Shown here: piece after piece, positions 40,001 to 46,471 of the stretch | Numbering within the stretch: position 1 is the stretch's first letter | Layout of the letters: each line of letters opens with the position of its first letter | Source of the DNA: Planktothrix rubescens CCAP 1459/22 | GTDB lineage: Bacteria > Cyanobacteriota > Cyanobacteriia > Cyanobacteriales > Microcoleaceae | Direction: 5' to 3' | Assembly (NCBI GenBank): GCA_904830895.1 | Contig: LR882958.1 | Coordinates: 4,731,501 to 4,795,500 of the forward strand | Length of the DNA: 64,000 nucleotides | Notes under the pieces: generated by a model | Database searches by the model: none | The model's input: only the letters and a program-made list of their open reading frames with translations | Told to the model about the DNA's origin: nothing | Translations under genes and position numbers: made by a program

Positions 40001-42760
40001 TAATATAATAGTTTGATTTTGTGTAGCAGCCAAAGCCATTTCAATCAATGCAGACCCGGGAAATATGGATTGATTGAAAACTTGATGTTCTTGTAAAAAA
40101 GCGGGTTGACGCTGGCTAATACTCCCTCGATATTGAAGATCAGATAAAGGCGAAGGAAAACGATCACCTAGTAAGGGATGACCGGAGGAATAATTATTAC
40201 CTTTACTAATTGCTTTGGGTTGATGATTAACTGAAGTTATCCAGTAACGTTTGCGGATAAAAGGAGAATTGGGTAAACTAATTTTTCGTCCTGCATGGGA
40301 ATGATGAAATCCTTTCCAGTCAATATTTACTCCTCGGATATACAGTTCTCCCAAAACAATTTGCATTTGCTGATTACTATGACAATCTTTGACTAAACTA
40401 GACAACCAAAGTATCGAGTTTTCAGCTAAATTTTGACGACCAATATTGATTAAATCTGGGTAAGTTCCAATTTCTAGGAAGATTTGATACCCCATTTGAT
40501 GTAGGGTAGTAATTCCTTTAGCAACCTGCTTTGGTTCGGTGAATTGTTGTCCCCAATAAGCAGAAGTTGTCAGAGCTTTATTAGCCAGTTCACCATTAGC
40601 AATTAAGGTCAGTTGGGGCTGGTGATAAGTAACTTCTTCGGCGATTTTTTGAAAATCTGCTAATTCTCTTTGATCGAGTTTTTGCGATAAAAAATGAGCA
40701 CGACTTGCGACCAACTTAACTGCATCTTCTAGGGAAAAAACACCCGTTTGTTGGGCGGCAAGATATTCACCTAATCCCGAACCTAAAACCGCAGCAGGGC
40801 AAATTCCCCAAGATTTCCAGAGTTCACAAAGTGCATAGTGGAAAGCAAATAATATGGGTTGTACAGATAAAGGATCATGTTGAGAATCTAGGGCTTGATT
40901 TTTGTATAATAAATCTTCTAGGGAAAATTTTAAGTGCTTTTGAAATAGGCGATCGCATTTAATAAAAGCATCATGAAATACAGGCTCATTTGTAAATAAA
41001 TCTTCTCCCATTCTCGGAACTATTTCTTCTTGATCATTGCAGAGAAAAGCGATTTTAGGATTACTTTGCGCCTCTCCATAAATTACTTGTTTCTGGTTTT
41101 CTTCCAAATTACTACTCAGAAAAATTTCCAGCCCTTTCTGCAAACTATCCAGACTAGAAACTAATAAAGATAGTCGATGTTTATGGGAAAAACGTCCGGT
41201 ATTTAAAGAAAAGGCAATATCATTGATATTCCGATCTGGTTTTTGATCCAGATCAGCAATTAATTCGGAAGCAAAAATCCGCAACCGTTCTGGATCTTTA
41301 GCTGACAAAGTAATTAATATCGGGGATGTTTTGGGGATTAGGGGTTGGTCTTGAGGAGGTTCGCTTAAAATTACACTAGCATTGGTTCCCGATGCTCCAA
41401 AAGAACTCACAACCGCCGATTTATCTTTACCATTGTTGACAATCCAAGGACAACTTTTTGTAACTATATTGATAGGTAAAATATCCCAATTAATGTGAGG
41501 ATTAGGGTTATTAAAATTAAGATGGGCTGGAATTTCTGAATAGTAGATAGATAATACAGTTTTAATCAAACCTGAAATCCCTGCCGCCGCAGCGAGATGA
41601 CCCAGATTTGTTTTAACAGAACCGACTAATAATGGTTGAGATTTTGAGCGATTGACGCATAAAGCATCAGCTATAGCTTTAATTTCAATCGGGTCTCCTA
41701 AAGATGTGCCTGTGCCGTGAGCTTCGACATAATCAATCGCATCTGCATTTAACCGGGCATCGGTCAGAGCTTCACCAATTAACTCTGTTTGGATCGTACC
41801 ATTGGGAACCGTAAAGCCTCCACTGGCGCCATCATTATTAACTGCTGTTCCTCGAATTAAAGCCCAAATCCGATCGCCATCTTCTAGGGCTTGACTCAAT
41901 CTTTTTAAGACAATAACTCCACACCCTTCACCAATTCCAAAACCATCGGCACTTTCGTCAAAGGTTTTGCATTTTCCATCGGAGGCTAACATCTGATTTC
42001 GACATAGGGCAATCGGAACTTCTGGAGTTAGAATTAAGTTAACTCCTCCGACTAAAGCTTGTCTACATTCTTGGGAACGCAAAGAACGACAAGCCAGATG
42101 AACGGCGACTAAGGAAGAAGAACAAGCCGTATCTACCGCTAAACTGGGGCCATTGAGATTCAAAAGATAAGAAATACGCCCCGCAGCGGCATTGGTATGA
42201 TTGCCAGAAATATGATAGGCTCCAATGGCACTATAATCATCCTCCGGTGCAATTAGGCGAGCATAATCATTGTTAGTAATACCAATAAAAACACCTGTCT
42301 TGCCGATTCTGGCCGTTGGTGTTGCCATGCCTGCATTTTCTAAAGCTTCATAAGCAACTTCTAACAGTAACCGTTGCTGAGGATCAATGTGTAGGGCTTC
42401 TTTCGGGGCAATACCGAAAAAATGCGGGTCAAACTTGGAAACATCATCGAGAAAACCGCCTTGGGAGACATAGATTTTGCCCGGTTTACTCCGATCTGGA
42501 TCATAAAAATCATCCCGATTCCATCGATCATTAGGGAGTTCTCTGAGGGTATTTCCACCCGCTTTCAGAAAAGACCAAAAGCCATCAACCGTGGCAATAT
42601 TATTGCCAAAACGACATCCTAAACCGACAATTGCTATGGGTTCACTTTGTTTAGCTTCAACAGCTTTTAATCTTTCTTTGGCTTCATTGAGTGCTTTAAA
42701 AACTCTAGTTTGGATTGATTTCTCGTGATCTGATAAGTTCTTTAGGTCGTTAGGCTCCAT
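31031..42760 (-). CDS. mcyD: Microcystin synthetase McyD, two PKS modules
   Basis: Type I PKS (3909 residues) making the diene part of Adda. Module 1: KS (ACSSSL near 210), AT1 (degenerate), DH (HQVFNQSIFP near 888), C-methyltransferase (EIGGGTGAT near 1352), KR (SGGTGGLG near 1738), ACP (GMDSL near 2033). Module 2: KS (ACSSSL near 2285), AT2 (GHSIGE near 2728, HAFH near 2832), DH (HKVFEKVLFP near 3023), KR (TGGLGKLG near 3528), ACP (GLNSL near 3823). AT1 reads GSGLGE where GHSxGE is expected, lacks the stretch with the HAFH motif, and has lost the N-terminal GQGSQ motif. A palindromic repeat adds [12 protein letters not shown] near residues 3501-3513 in the KR2 linker. mcyD is the first gene of the minus-strand series, 159 bp from divergent mcyT. 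Confidence 0.95.
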   Translation of the reverse strand: MEPNDLKNLSDHEKSIQTRVFKALNEAKERLKAVEAKQSEPIAIVGLGCRFGNNIATVDGFWSFLKAGGNTLRELPNDRWNRDDFYDPDRSKPGKIYVSQGGFLDDVSKFDPHFFGIAPKEALHIDPQQRLLLEVAYEALENAGMATPTARIGKTGVFIGITNNDYARLIAPEDDYSAIGAYHISGNHTNAAAGRISYLLNLNGPSLAVDTACSSSLVAVHLACRSLRSQECRQALVGGVNLILTPEVPIALCRNQMLASDGKCKTFDESADGFGIGEGCGVIVLKRLSQALEDGDRIWALIRGTAVNNDGASGGFTVPNGTIQTELIGEALTDARLNADAIDYVEAHGTGTSLGDPIEIKAIADALCVNRSKSQPLLVGSVKTNLGHLAAAAGISGLIKTVLSIYYSEIPAHLNFNNPNPHINWDILPINIVTKSCPWIVNNGKDKSAVVSSFGASGTNASVILSEPPQDQPLIPKTSPILITLSAKDPERLRIFASELIADLDQKPDRNINDIAFSLNTGRFSHKHRLSLLVSSLDSLQKGLEIFLSSNLEENQKQVIYGEAQSNPKIAFLCNDQEEIVPRMGEDLFTNEPVFHDAFIKCDRLFQKHLKFSLEDLLYKNQALDSQHDPLSVQPILFAFHYALCELWKSWGICPAAVLGSGLGEYLAAQQTGVFSLEDAVKLVASRAHFLSQKLDQRELADFQKIAEEVTYHQPQLTLIANGELANKALTTSAYWGQQFTEPKQVAKGITTLHQMGYQIFLEIGTYPDLINIGRQNLAENSILWLSSLVKDCHSNQQMQIVLGELYIRGVNIDWKGFHHSHAGRKISLPNSPFIRKRYWITSVNHQPKAISKGNNYSSGHPLLGDRFPSPLSDLQYRGSISQRQPAFLQEHQVFNQSIFPGSALIEMALAATQNQTIILENIQFKKALILTNKEDILQLIVTDKSWQIYHQVEQNWEILVTGEIDQSKSINSTVDNLEKIKVNCPEEVEINSFYQTYQKAGVNYGSNFQLIEQLRRGNNTAFAQIKLTDTLRLEAKKYHFHPAMLDACFQVIAAILFKQESSVTYVPVRIAKFQFFRTPDDIVISAARLQQNHDHPLMIISDIDIYSPQGELIASIIGLELKPVQSQDIIPQENQPQTYLEEWIPLVPLLANGRDTLVTPDLIKAQIQPAQLEQQLADKLPQYERLLEAMESLSVTYIWEALKQLNWQPKLGQTYPEEQIAIQGEIVEFYRPLLSRCLEILAEEKIVTWQQNGWLLTKELETLSSQSQIQDLRQQFPDYSAEINLIERCGLALAEVMRHQIEPLELIFPQGDINAIASIYSEAAGAKLMNQLVAVTINCAIANLPSNHQLRILEIGGGTGATTAAILPHLSPEQIEYVFTDISSSFLNRAKENNNNYSFIQYQTLDIEKDPFNQGFLPRNFDIIIAANVLHATADIQKTLENVRSLIAPNGLLILLESTGARRWVDLTFGLTEGWWLCSQDPLRHGYPLVNTEAWQNLLTEHQFAEINIIEPSQPQTRNLLKQSVIIAKSSDRLIPFHAKPDWNQIIFADTQGIANNLIPPLQQRGVGCSMLFPEDINPDSAEDYLSVLQTLLTPETHQILYFWGLEKIAGEIDQEVEIHCQRFLFLLQALLQQKNPPDLILVTQGAVPAKEIKTLTSPAQSSLLGIAFSLVLEHPELNFRAIDLDPNEQNLAEKLFREIYSNTPENRIALRGEQRFCPRLVQRKLAAGKINFSPDGYYLISGGTGGLGLATARWMIEKGARHLVLCSRSGAKAINPENLASLQSNLVDIKIKDCDVTDAEKLHILLEECRSEYPVRGIFHIAGTLDDTTLLRLTPESFNYVLAPKVKGTWLLHKLTLNDPLDFFVCYTSAVSLIGSAGQANAAAANAFEDAFIYYRQANNLPGTVINWGPWSEIGAAVDRNVLERLASKGYAAIKPNLALNTLEKILFNQIIRAGVITIDWQRFPYINQNFYQNFRSQAKPQTSNPSSDILKQWQTLPIKQRSSWLINHLSLCVSNILGHSNDETIAPQQGFFDLGMDSLTSTELRNLLQTDFDCSLPSTIAFRFPNVETLADYLLREVLDICEPILTPIPEKIPSKIHQKQIKESTPDKPQIEEDPIVIVGMACQFPGGANNLKSFWELLEQGKDAVGEIPENRWDMKIWYDPDPDKAGKIYSPYGAFLEQIDQFDAEFFGIIPREAIAIDPQQRLLLETAWQALEMSGQNPQKLRNSQTGVFIGCMTQDYAQLSYSPKAINAYTGSGTSVSVVSGRLSYILGLQGPSMTIDTACSSSLVAVNLAYNALRNGECDLALAGGVNVIITPVISLIESRAQMLAPDGHCKTFDESANGMVRGEGCGIIVLKRLSQAIKNGDHILAKIYGTAVNHDGPSSGLTVPNGAAQEKLLYQALKTANLQPEQIDYIEAHGTGTALGDPIELESMAAVFGKRPPNQPLVIGSVKTNLGHLEGAAGIAGLIKTVLALQHHKIPPHLHFKKPNPRFDWSSNIFEVPVGGKTWNPSERQRIAGVSSFGFSGTNAHIIVGEIDSSLPKKSEPNFYLLPLSARSEKSLQELTKNYQNALNGSVNFADVCFTATTGRAIFQHRICILAESMTTAQAALVSFQKGEDSQQLITPILSENKLKIAFLFSGQGSQYSGMGETLYHREPVFKNTLDLCNEILEPILEKSLLDLIFKLPNSQLLEQTQITQPVLFSFEYALAKLWQSWGIEPSALLGHSIGEYVAACLAGVFSLEDALKLVTQRGRLMGELPQNGSMTAIYADYETVVAALTSYQNQVNIGSANGSITVISGVNEIVDQLEKIFIDQGYKTKRLAVSHAFHSPLMEPILDDFAKVLENISLHKPSLTIISNITGKPIGQEIATPDYWVNHLRSTVQFSQGFQFLIDSGYRCFLEVGSKPVLLGMARLISPNQEILWLPSIVPGQDEQAQMYRSLATLFVNGYSVEWTQVFKQGKRISLPTYPFQRERYWISNSEFSITDIKTNLHPFIRDFKKLATGEIVFEGEISSDQPNYLQEHKVFEKVLFPATGFIEAILAASQKILPDNLIILQNVSIHQGLLLSETPIILQMIFKPQKLSKQSYSFEIFSHNPTVDQWILHVTGEVESNNLKGVAESEFKKDATEEGEAVSISRFYELYQQMGISYGKGFQGIQELFSLKNGSQAKISIDRSLADQRYCFHPVLLDACLQSIGAAFSEIHGQELHLPYGFSSLELFRNPGDQVWTKVDVKSDSQGEMCVDVDIYNQQKQLCARFTNLKARRTKPEILQRLWQETEKNCFYQIQWKKLDLLPTVTNNLNNSWLIFVHPKTALNPLINLLKKAGEKVIIVEIGNNYQCYSQDYFVINSAENTDFQRLYQQAYPSGELPTGIIFSWETVSFAEDTESFYTSCQAALNLIQTLTNNWQKLPDLWLITRGANQVLEDPSLEPQQSYLWGLGAVINQEYPQMRCVCLDLSTTKEAEEAELLFNQLHTSNNELRLALRQGNCYGARLVSAPPKPPVHGGLGGAIPAAQKQQFVSKEGAYLITGGLGKLGLLVAEWLSKMGASHLVLCSRNIKSQPELIASFAEKGTEITIISIDISSPVEMERLFSRFGTNLPCLRGVIHAAAVLDDGLLVNQNWQKYQNVMRPKVEGTLLLDHYTRPLSLDFFISFSSAAVILGSPGQSNYAAANAFMDALMQQRQSLGLPGISINWGAWNTGNEIEQQRFANWGIQSLSADTAFKYLNSLILGNVVQGVIIDIDWSIFNQSFNIKQPFFAEVLTPKAQKPENSAKLLQKLKSISIDERITTLSQGIEQILREVTGLKANQVIPQQTSFLDLGLNSLMVIEFKNRLENDLGCTLSASIIFDYPNILSLSAYLRAEILAGDLDFEIKTDAPTESLNPYDSLSEEELAILLNQKLIELD
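32221..32258. repeat. Perfect GC-rich palindrome inside mcyD
   Basis: Perfect 38-bp inverted repeat (arm CCCCCCCAAGCCCCCCGTG, centre GTGCAC). It is read in frame as [12 protein letters not shown] in the segment just before the Rossmann motif of the second KR domain. Because the element is a palindrome, either orientation encodes nearly the same peptide. Confidence 0.92.
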
Positions 42761-42919
42761 TATTTTTATCTATCCAGATTTTAAGGGGGTTTCAAGATGC
42801 TGAATCAGACTTAATGCTAAGGATACCTGTTTAGAACTACAATCGTCAAGAAATATTTACTAACTGCATTAAGCTTTGTTTAAATTAAAATTTGTTGAAG
42901 TTCCACTAAACAGAAATTT
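42761..42919. promoter_or_regulatory. Divergent promoter region between mcyD and mcyT
   Basis: 159 bp separate the two divergent start codons, so the transcription starts for the minus-strand mcy series and for mcyT must lie here or inside the opposing gene. The part nearest mcyT is AT-rich (TTTAAATTAAAATTTG at about 42879-42894) and could hold its -10 element. I found no perfect NtcA box (GTA-N8-TAC), because no GTA occurs on the plus strand of this stretch. Ribosome sites before both starts are weak. Its role is inferred from position only. Confidence 0.6.
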
Positions 42920-43711
42920 ATGCAAATAGACCAACTAAAGCCCAATCTAACCCCAACTGCTAACTCCTGGGTAACATATCCAAAACCTAATCCTGAAGCT
43001 AAATTACGACTATTCTGCTTTCATTATGCCGGGGGTGGGGCCGCGATATTTCGTTCTTGGATTGATAGTCTACCATCAACGGTTGAGATTTGTCCAATCG
43101 AACTTCCCGGACGTAATTCTCGACTGCGGGAAACCCCTTTTACCCAAATGGAGCCTCTGATACAGGCTCTTGACCGGGCCATATTACCCCACCTAACTAA
43201 ACCTTTTGCTTTTTTTGGTCACAGTATGGGCGGATTAGTTAGCTTTGAACTGGCGCGGCTACTTCGTAAAGAATATAACCAAAGTCCATTACACCTGTTC
43301 GTTTCGGGATACCGCGCTCCGCAAATTCCCGATCGCACTCCCCAAATTCACGCCCTACCAGAATCGGAATTGATCAAGGAATTGCGTCGCTATGCTGGTA
43401 CACCGGAAGCGGTACTAGAAAATGCTGAGTTGATGGAACTGTTGCTTCCTACTCTCCGAGCCGATTTTTCGGTAGTTGAAACTTACTCCTACAAGGACTT
43501 ACCGCCTCTGGATTGTCCAATTACTGCTTTTGGTGGATTAGAAGATTTGAAACCTAACGCCTTGGAGATAGAAGCTTGGCGGGAACAAACCAACTCGGCT
43601 TTCTCTGTGGAGATGTTTCCCGGAGATCATTTCTTTTTGCACTCAGCCAAATCTCTTGTCCTAGAATGCTTGGGAAAATCGCTATTGATCATTGATCAGG
43701 GGATCAATTAA
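42920..43711 (+). CDS. mcyT: Type II thioesterase McyT
   Basis: Alpha/beta-hydrolase (263 residues) of the type II thioesterase family that frees misloaded carrier proteins in NRPS/PKS assembly lines. Seen: FCFHYAGGG near residue 33, the nucleophile elbow GHSMGG with Ser102, a probable catalytic Asp209 in GGLEDLKP and His237 in GDHFFLHS. The length is normal for the family. It is divergent from mcyD, the position mcyT has in the Planktothrix cluster. Its 3' end overlaps the tail of the opposing kinase remnant by 30 bases. Confidence 0.92.
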   Translation: MQIDQLKPNLTPTANSWVTYPKPNPEAKLRLFCFHYAGGGAAIFRSWIDSLPSTVEICPIELPGRNSRLRETPFTQMEPLIQALDRAILPHLTKPFAFFGHSMGGLVSFELARLLRKEYNQSPLHLFVSGYRAPQIPDRTPQIHALPESELIKELRRYAGTPEAVLENAELMELLLPTLRADFSVVETYSYKDLPPLDCPITAFGGLEDLKPNALEIEAWREQTNSAFSVEMFPGDHFFLHSAKSLVLECLGKSLLIIDQGIN

Positions 43712-44062
43712 GTCAATTATCTGTTCAAATTGAAATTTCCGCACTGCTTTTGTTAGAAATTGGATTAGAGGAATTTCTGGATCTGGAATTTCTTTAATTA
43801 ATTCTATTACAACTTGGACATCGGGATCGCCGATTTCTACCATCAAAGGTTTTGCCATATCTTCTACCGCTTTTTGTCCACTACGATAGGAAAGATAACC
43901 GACTAATCCTACCGCGCCTACAATTTGCAATACAAAGGGGACAATCAATAGTAATCTCAGGGGAATTTGTCTGGTTTTTTTGGCAGTTTTGGGACGAGGA
44001 TTAACCATGAATATTTTAGTTTTTTCTTGTGATCGTAAAGAGACTTTAGTTTCAGTTTGCAT
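43682..44062 (-). pseudogene. Internally deleted remnant of a hybrid sensor kinase
   Basis: A 126-codon frame with one membrane span (about residues 37-57). Its N-terminal part (IPLRLLLIVPFVLQIVGAVG) closely resembles the start of the 924-residue kinase at 49481-52255 ([20 protein letters not shown]), including the following GYLSYRSGQKAVEDMA against [16 protein letters not shown]. Its last residues (EQIIDLIDPLIND) resemble the last residues of that kinase ([13 protein letters not shown]). The cache, HAMP, kinase and receiver domains are absent. I read it as a paralogue that lost about 800 codons in one in-frame deletion. GGAG lies 11 bases before the ATG, so a small membrane protein may still be made. 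Confidence 0.7.
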
Positions 44063-44274
44063 TATCTATAAATCTCCGTAGAATTGAGCGATCGCATTCC
44101 CCACCCTAATACAAATATTCACATTAAAATGGGACAAATCACCCAATTCCTGTGTCTTCCATCACCCATAACCCCTGATCAACCTCACAATTAGATCAGG
44201 ATGATATCACGGTAAACCTCAATTGAGAATGGCACAATTTTAAAGATAAGGCTAAGTCTTTGGAGTGCTGACCT

Positions 44275-44400
44275 ATGGCAACTCAACTTTCCGCAAAAGA
44301 ACTACGCCCCAACCCCTTCATCGCCTACCGTGATCCCCAAACGGGAAAATGGATTGTTGTGAAACCTGAAGCTAAGGACGTTGAGGTAGTAGCCGCATAA
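44275..44400 (+). CDS. Small conserved-looking protein, 41 residues
   Basis: Complete small frame: ATG at 44275, TAA at 44398-44400, with GGAG at 44262-44265 nine bases before the start. The product begins MATQLSAKELRPNPFIAYRD and continues with a PQTGKWIVVKP segment; it is soluble with no motif I can assign. The ribosome site and the protein-like composition argue for a real gene. I have a weak impression that similar short proteins occur in other cyanobacteria but cannot verify it. It sits just upstream of the insertion sequence at 44561-45650. Confidence 0.6.
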   Translation: MATQLSAKELRPNPFIAYRDPQTGKWIVVKPEAKDVEVVAA

Positions 44401-44540
44401 AGGATAACAAGGTTTAAGAGAAAAAATTTTCTGGGTCATGGGCCATTTTCAAAGGATATAGCAACCGCCAAGGCAGTTAAGACACCAGACGGATCTTGGA
44501 ACCCAGACGGTAAAGTGTTTTCCCCCGGTGTTCCCTCCTG

Positions 44541-44560
44541 CCCTAGCCCCCCGTGCACGG
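44541..44560. repeat. Left half of a palindromic element split by an insertion sequence
   Basis: CCCTAGCCCCCCGTGCACGG is the left arm and centre of the same palindrome found in mcyA and mcyD. It stops abruptly at the insertion-sequence end (44561), and the missing right arm (GGGTTTGGGGGGCTG) resumes at 45651, directly after the other end. The two halves join to a nearly normal copy. Confidence 0.75.
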
Positions 44561-45650
44561 CAGGGCTGTTTCATTTTCCAAAATTGGGGACTCAATTTAA
44601 CTCCCCAATTTTTGCCTCATTCGGCGAAAAAACCGAGTAATTCTAACTGAATTATCAGGAATATTGCTCAAGGTATCATCTTTCTGATTTTTAAGCAAAA
44701 AAAACTTCTCTATATCTTTACCATAGAGGATTTATATCTATTTTATTTGGATTTTTGCCGCTGATTTACTCGATTATCTTGAGGATTTCAGGGGAAACAG
44801 TTCCGAGATAATAAAAATTTTGTGCCAGTGATCAGTTAACCACCGTTGTCCTTCTGTTATTGATACAAAACCCCAACTTCTGAAAAGATTGATCACCAGA
44901 GTTTTTAGAGTTGAGAAGTTGGTAGCTGCTTGAAAGTTACGGATTCGGCTTTTATCTTCTTGAAAAATTACATCTTTTACCCAATGGCATTGATTCTCAA
45001 TCCCCCAATGTCCTTTAATAATTTGAGCTAACGTTTTCGCCTCGTTGACTGCACTACTGATATAATATACTTTTTCTTTGTAGGGTTTTTTCCCTCTGTT
45101 GCCACTTCTTTCTATCTGAATCACAATTTTCAGATGTTTCCAGCCTTTGTGAAAGTTGCTATTCACTTGATAAACCGAAACTTTTTTGTTCTCCAACTTT
45201 TTCAGGTTTAATACACATCTCATTAAATATCTCGATTAAATTTGACCAATCTACCCCCTCTACTACCCTTCTTATTGTTGAGTATGATGGCAGTTTTTCC
45301 AGCTTAATTTTTACAACTTGACTGAGTTCTTTTTGATTAATTTTAGCAAAATTTTCGAGTTCTCTATAACCTAAATTTCTCTGCATCAGCCCCAAGATGA
45401 CTATTAATAATACTAGCCAGAGCGGATGCCTTGTTCCTTGGGCTTTTCGGTAATCCTTGACTTTTTTTAGTTTTTCTATTAGAGTTGTTAGCATCTTTAT
45501 TTTTATAAAAAGTTAGCGACCGCTCTTGATTTTATCAGGTAGCGATCGCTATTTCTTTACTCTTTTTCACCCGACTTTGAAACAGCCCTGCCCTCAAAAG
45601 GGGTTGGGGGAGAGGTCACACAGTTTTTCCTAGAGAATGAAACAGCCCTG
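44561..45650. mobile_element. Decayed ISAs1-like insertion sequence
   Basis: About 1.09 kb bounded by inverted terminal repeats CAGGGCTGTTTCATT (44561-44575, and inverted at 45636-45650; 15 of 15 match). A third, shorter match to the same end lies inside at 45578-45590 (TGAAACAGCCCTG), so 45591-45650 may be part of a second nested copy. It contains one broken transposase gene on the minus strand. It was inserted inside a GC-rich palindromic repeat. No clear target-site duplication is visible. Confidence 0.7.
44774..45494 (-). pseudogene. ISAs1-family transposase, frameshifted and internally deleted
   Basis: The 5' part (from 45494, 111 codons) has the N-terminal associated domain (RHPLWLVLLIVILGLM, LGYRELENF, PSYSTIRRVVEGVDW). 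The 3' part in another frame (to 44774) has the C-terminal catalytic region (KVYYISSAV, GHWGIENQCHWVKDVIFQED). The two overlap around 45159-45223. Together they give roughly 250 residues, against about 370 for the family, and the middle with the first catalytic Asp (the DGKALRGS-like motif) is missing. The element therefore cannot move on its own. Confidence 0.75.
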
Positions 45651-45989
45651 GGGTTTGGGGGGCTGTTCCGGTGTTCCGGTGTTCCCTGCTATAGCAACTC
45701 GACACCCATCCAACCCATCAATAAATCTTAGTGTGATCTTGATTTTGTCCTGATTCCCGATTGACTGACCAGAAATGACTAAAACCCTAGACAGTTTTTC
45801 CCAACACGAACGACATGGCTGTGCCATTCTCGAACCTGTCTAATGCACCCTGGAACTTTAGCTTAATCTTTTGAGTCGGTTGTGTTAATAGGATGACTCG
45901 GAACTGGTCTAGTTTAAATAGTGTCACACTCCCCTGTATTTGTCAGAGTAAATATAAGTAAAGTAAGAACATCGAGTTAAATTTTAACC
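45651..45989. other. Intergenic region with repeat remnants
   Basis: The right half of the split palindrome (45651-45665) runs into GGTGTTCC units (about 45664-45686), a dispersed repeat also seen at 46408, 48179 and 55721. The remaining 300 bases hold no convincing gene. The AT-rich stretch at 45900-45985 probably contains the promoter of the hypothetical gene at 45990. A 65-codon minus-strand frame at 45630-45827 runs into the repeat and is not credible. Confidence 0.5.
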
Positions 45990-46319
45990 ATGAAATCCAA
46001 TCTGACTTTAACAACTTTTGAATCTACTGCCAGTTTTACTAACCCTTGTGATAGTTCCTTGAGTATTTCAGATTTGCAAGAAATTATTAATAAGATTGAA
46101 ACTTTTACTGGAGATGAATGGCTTTCGTTGTGTCCTGATATCGATCAAGGGGAACTCTATCGGGAATGGTTTATCTGCTATGATTTTGAAGTCACTCAAA
46201 CTTGGGAAGCCTACGATTATTTAACCGACGATTGGTTTGAATCCCAGGATTTATCGCAAGTTAAAGCAATTATTAATCGGATTGAAAATGCTAGAATCTA
46301 TATCCCTATTGCCGCTTAA
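45990..46319 (+). CDS. Hypothetical protein, 109 residues
   Basis: Acidic soluble protein (many Asp, Glu and Trp: GDEWLSLCPDIDQGELYREW, WEAYDYLTDDWFES). I recognise no family or catalytic motif. Natural amino-acid use, the clean stop and the hairpin with T-run that follows (46362-46387) support a real, singly transcribed gene. There is no strong ribosome site before the ATG. Function unknown. Confidence 0.7.
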   Translation: MKSNLTLTTFESTASFTNPCDSSLSISDLQEIINKIETFTGDEWLSLCPDIDQGELYREWFICYDFEVTQTWEAYDYLTDDWFESQDLSQVKAIINRIENARIYIPIAA

Positions 46320-46361
46320 TTGTTGCTGTTTCTTAACTGTAAAATCCTATGATAATTCCCA

Positions 46362-46388
46362 AGGGGCTAATTAGCCCCTATATTTTTG
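46362..46388 (+). terminator. Rho-independent terminator after the hypothetical gene
   Basis: AGGGGCT-AATT-AGCCCCT hairpin (7-bp stem, 46362-46379) followed by ATATTTTTG, 42 bases after the stop of the plus-strand gene. It could also act weakly on the minus strand against the convergent reductase gene. Confidence 0.7.
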
Positions 46389-46471
46389 AGAACTAATTTG
46401 TATAGTAGGGAACACCGGAACAGGCAATAGAGATCAGTATCAGTCTTAACTGCCAAGGCCGACTGCTATGA

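Noticed and set aside
42761-42919. NtcA binding site in the mcyD/mcyT promoter region
   Set aside because: No GTA-N8-TAC occurs; there is no GTA on the plus strand of the stretch. A diverged site cannot be excluded.
45630-45827. A 65-codon minus-strand frame
   Set aside because: It runs from an intergenic stretch into the palindrome and GGTGTTCC repeats; no ribosome site, no recognisable sequence.
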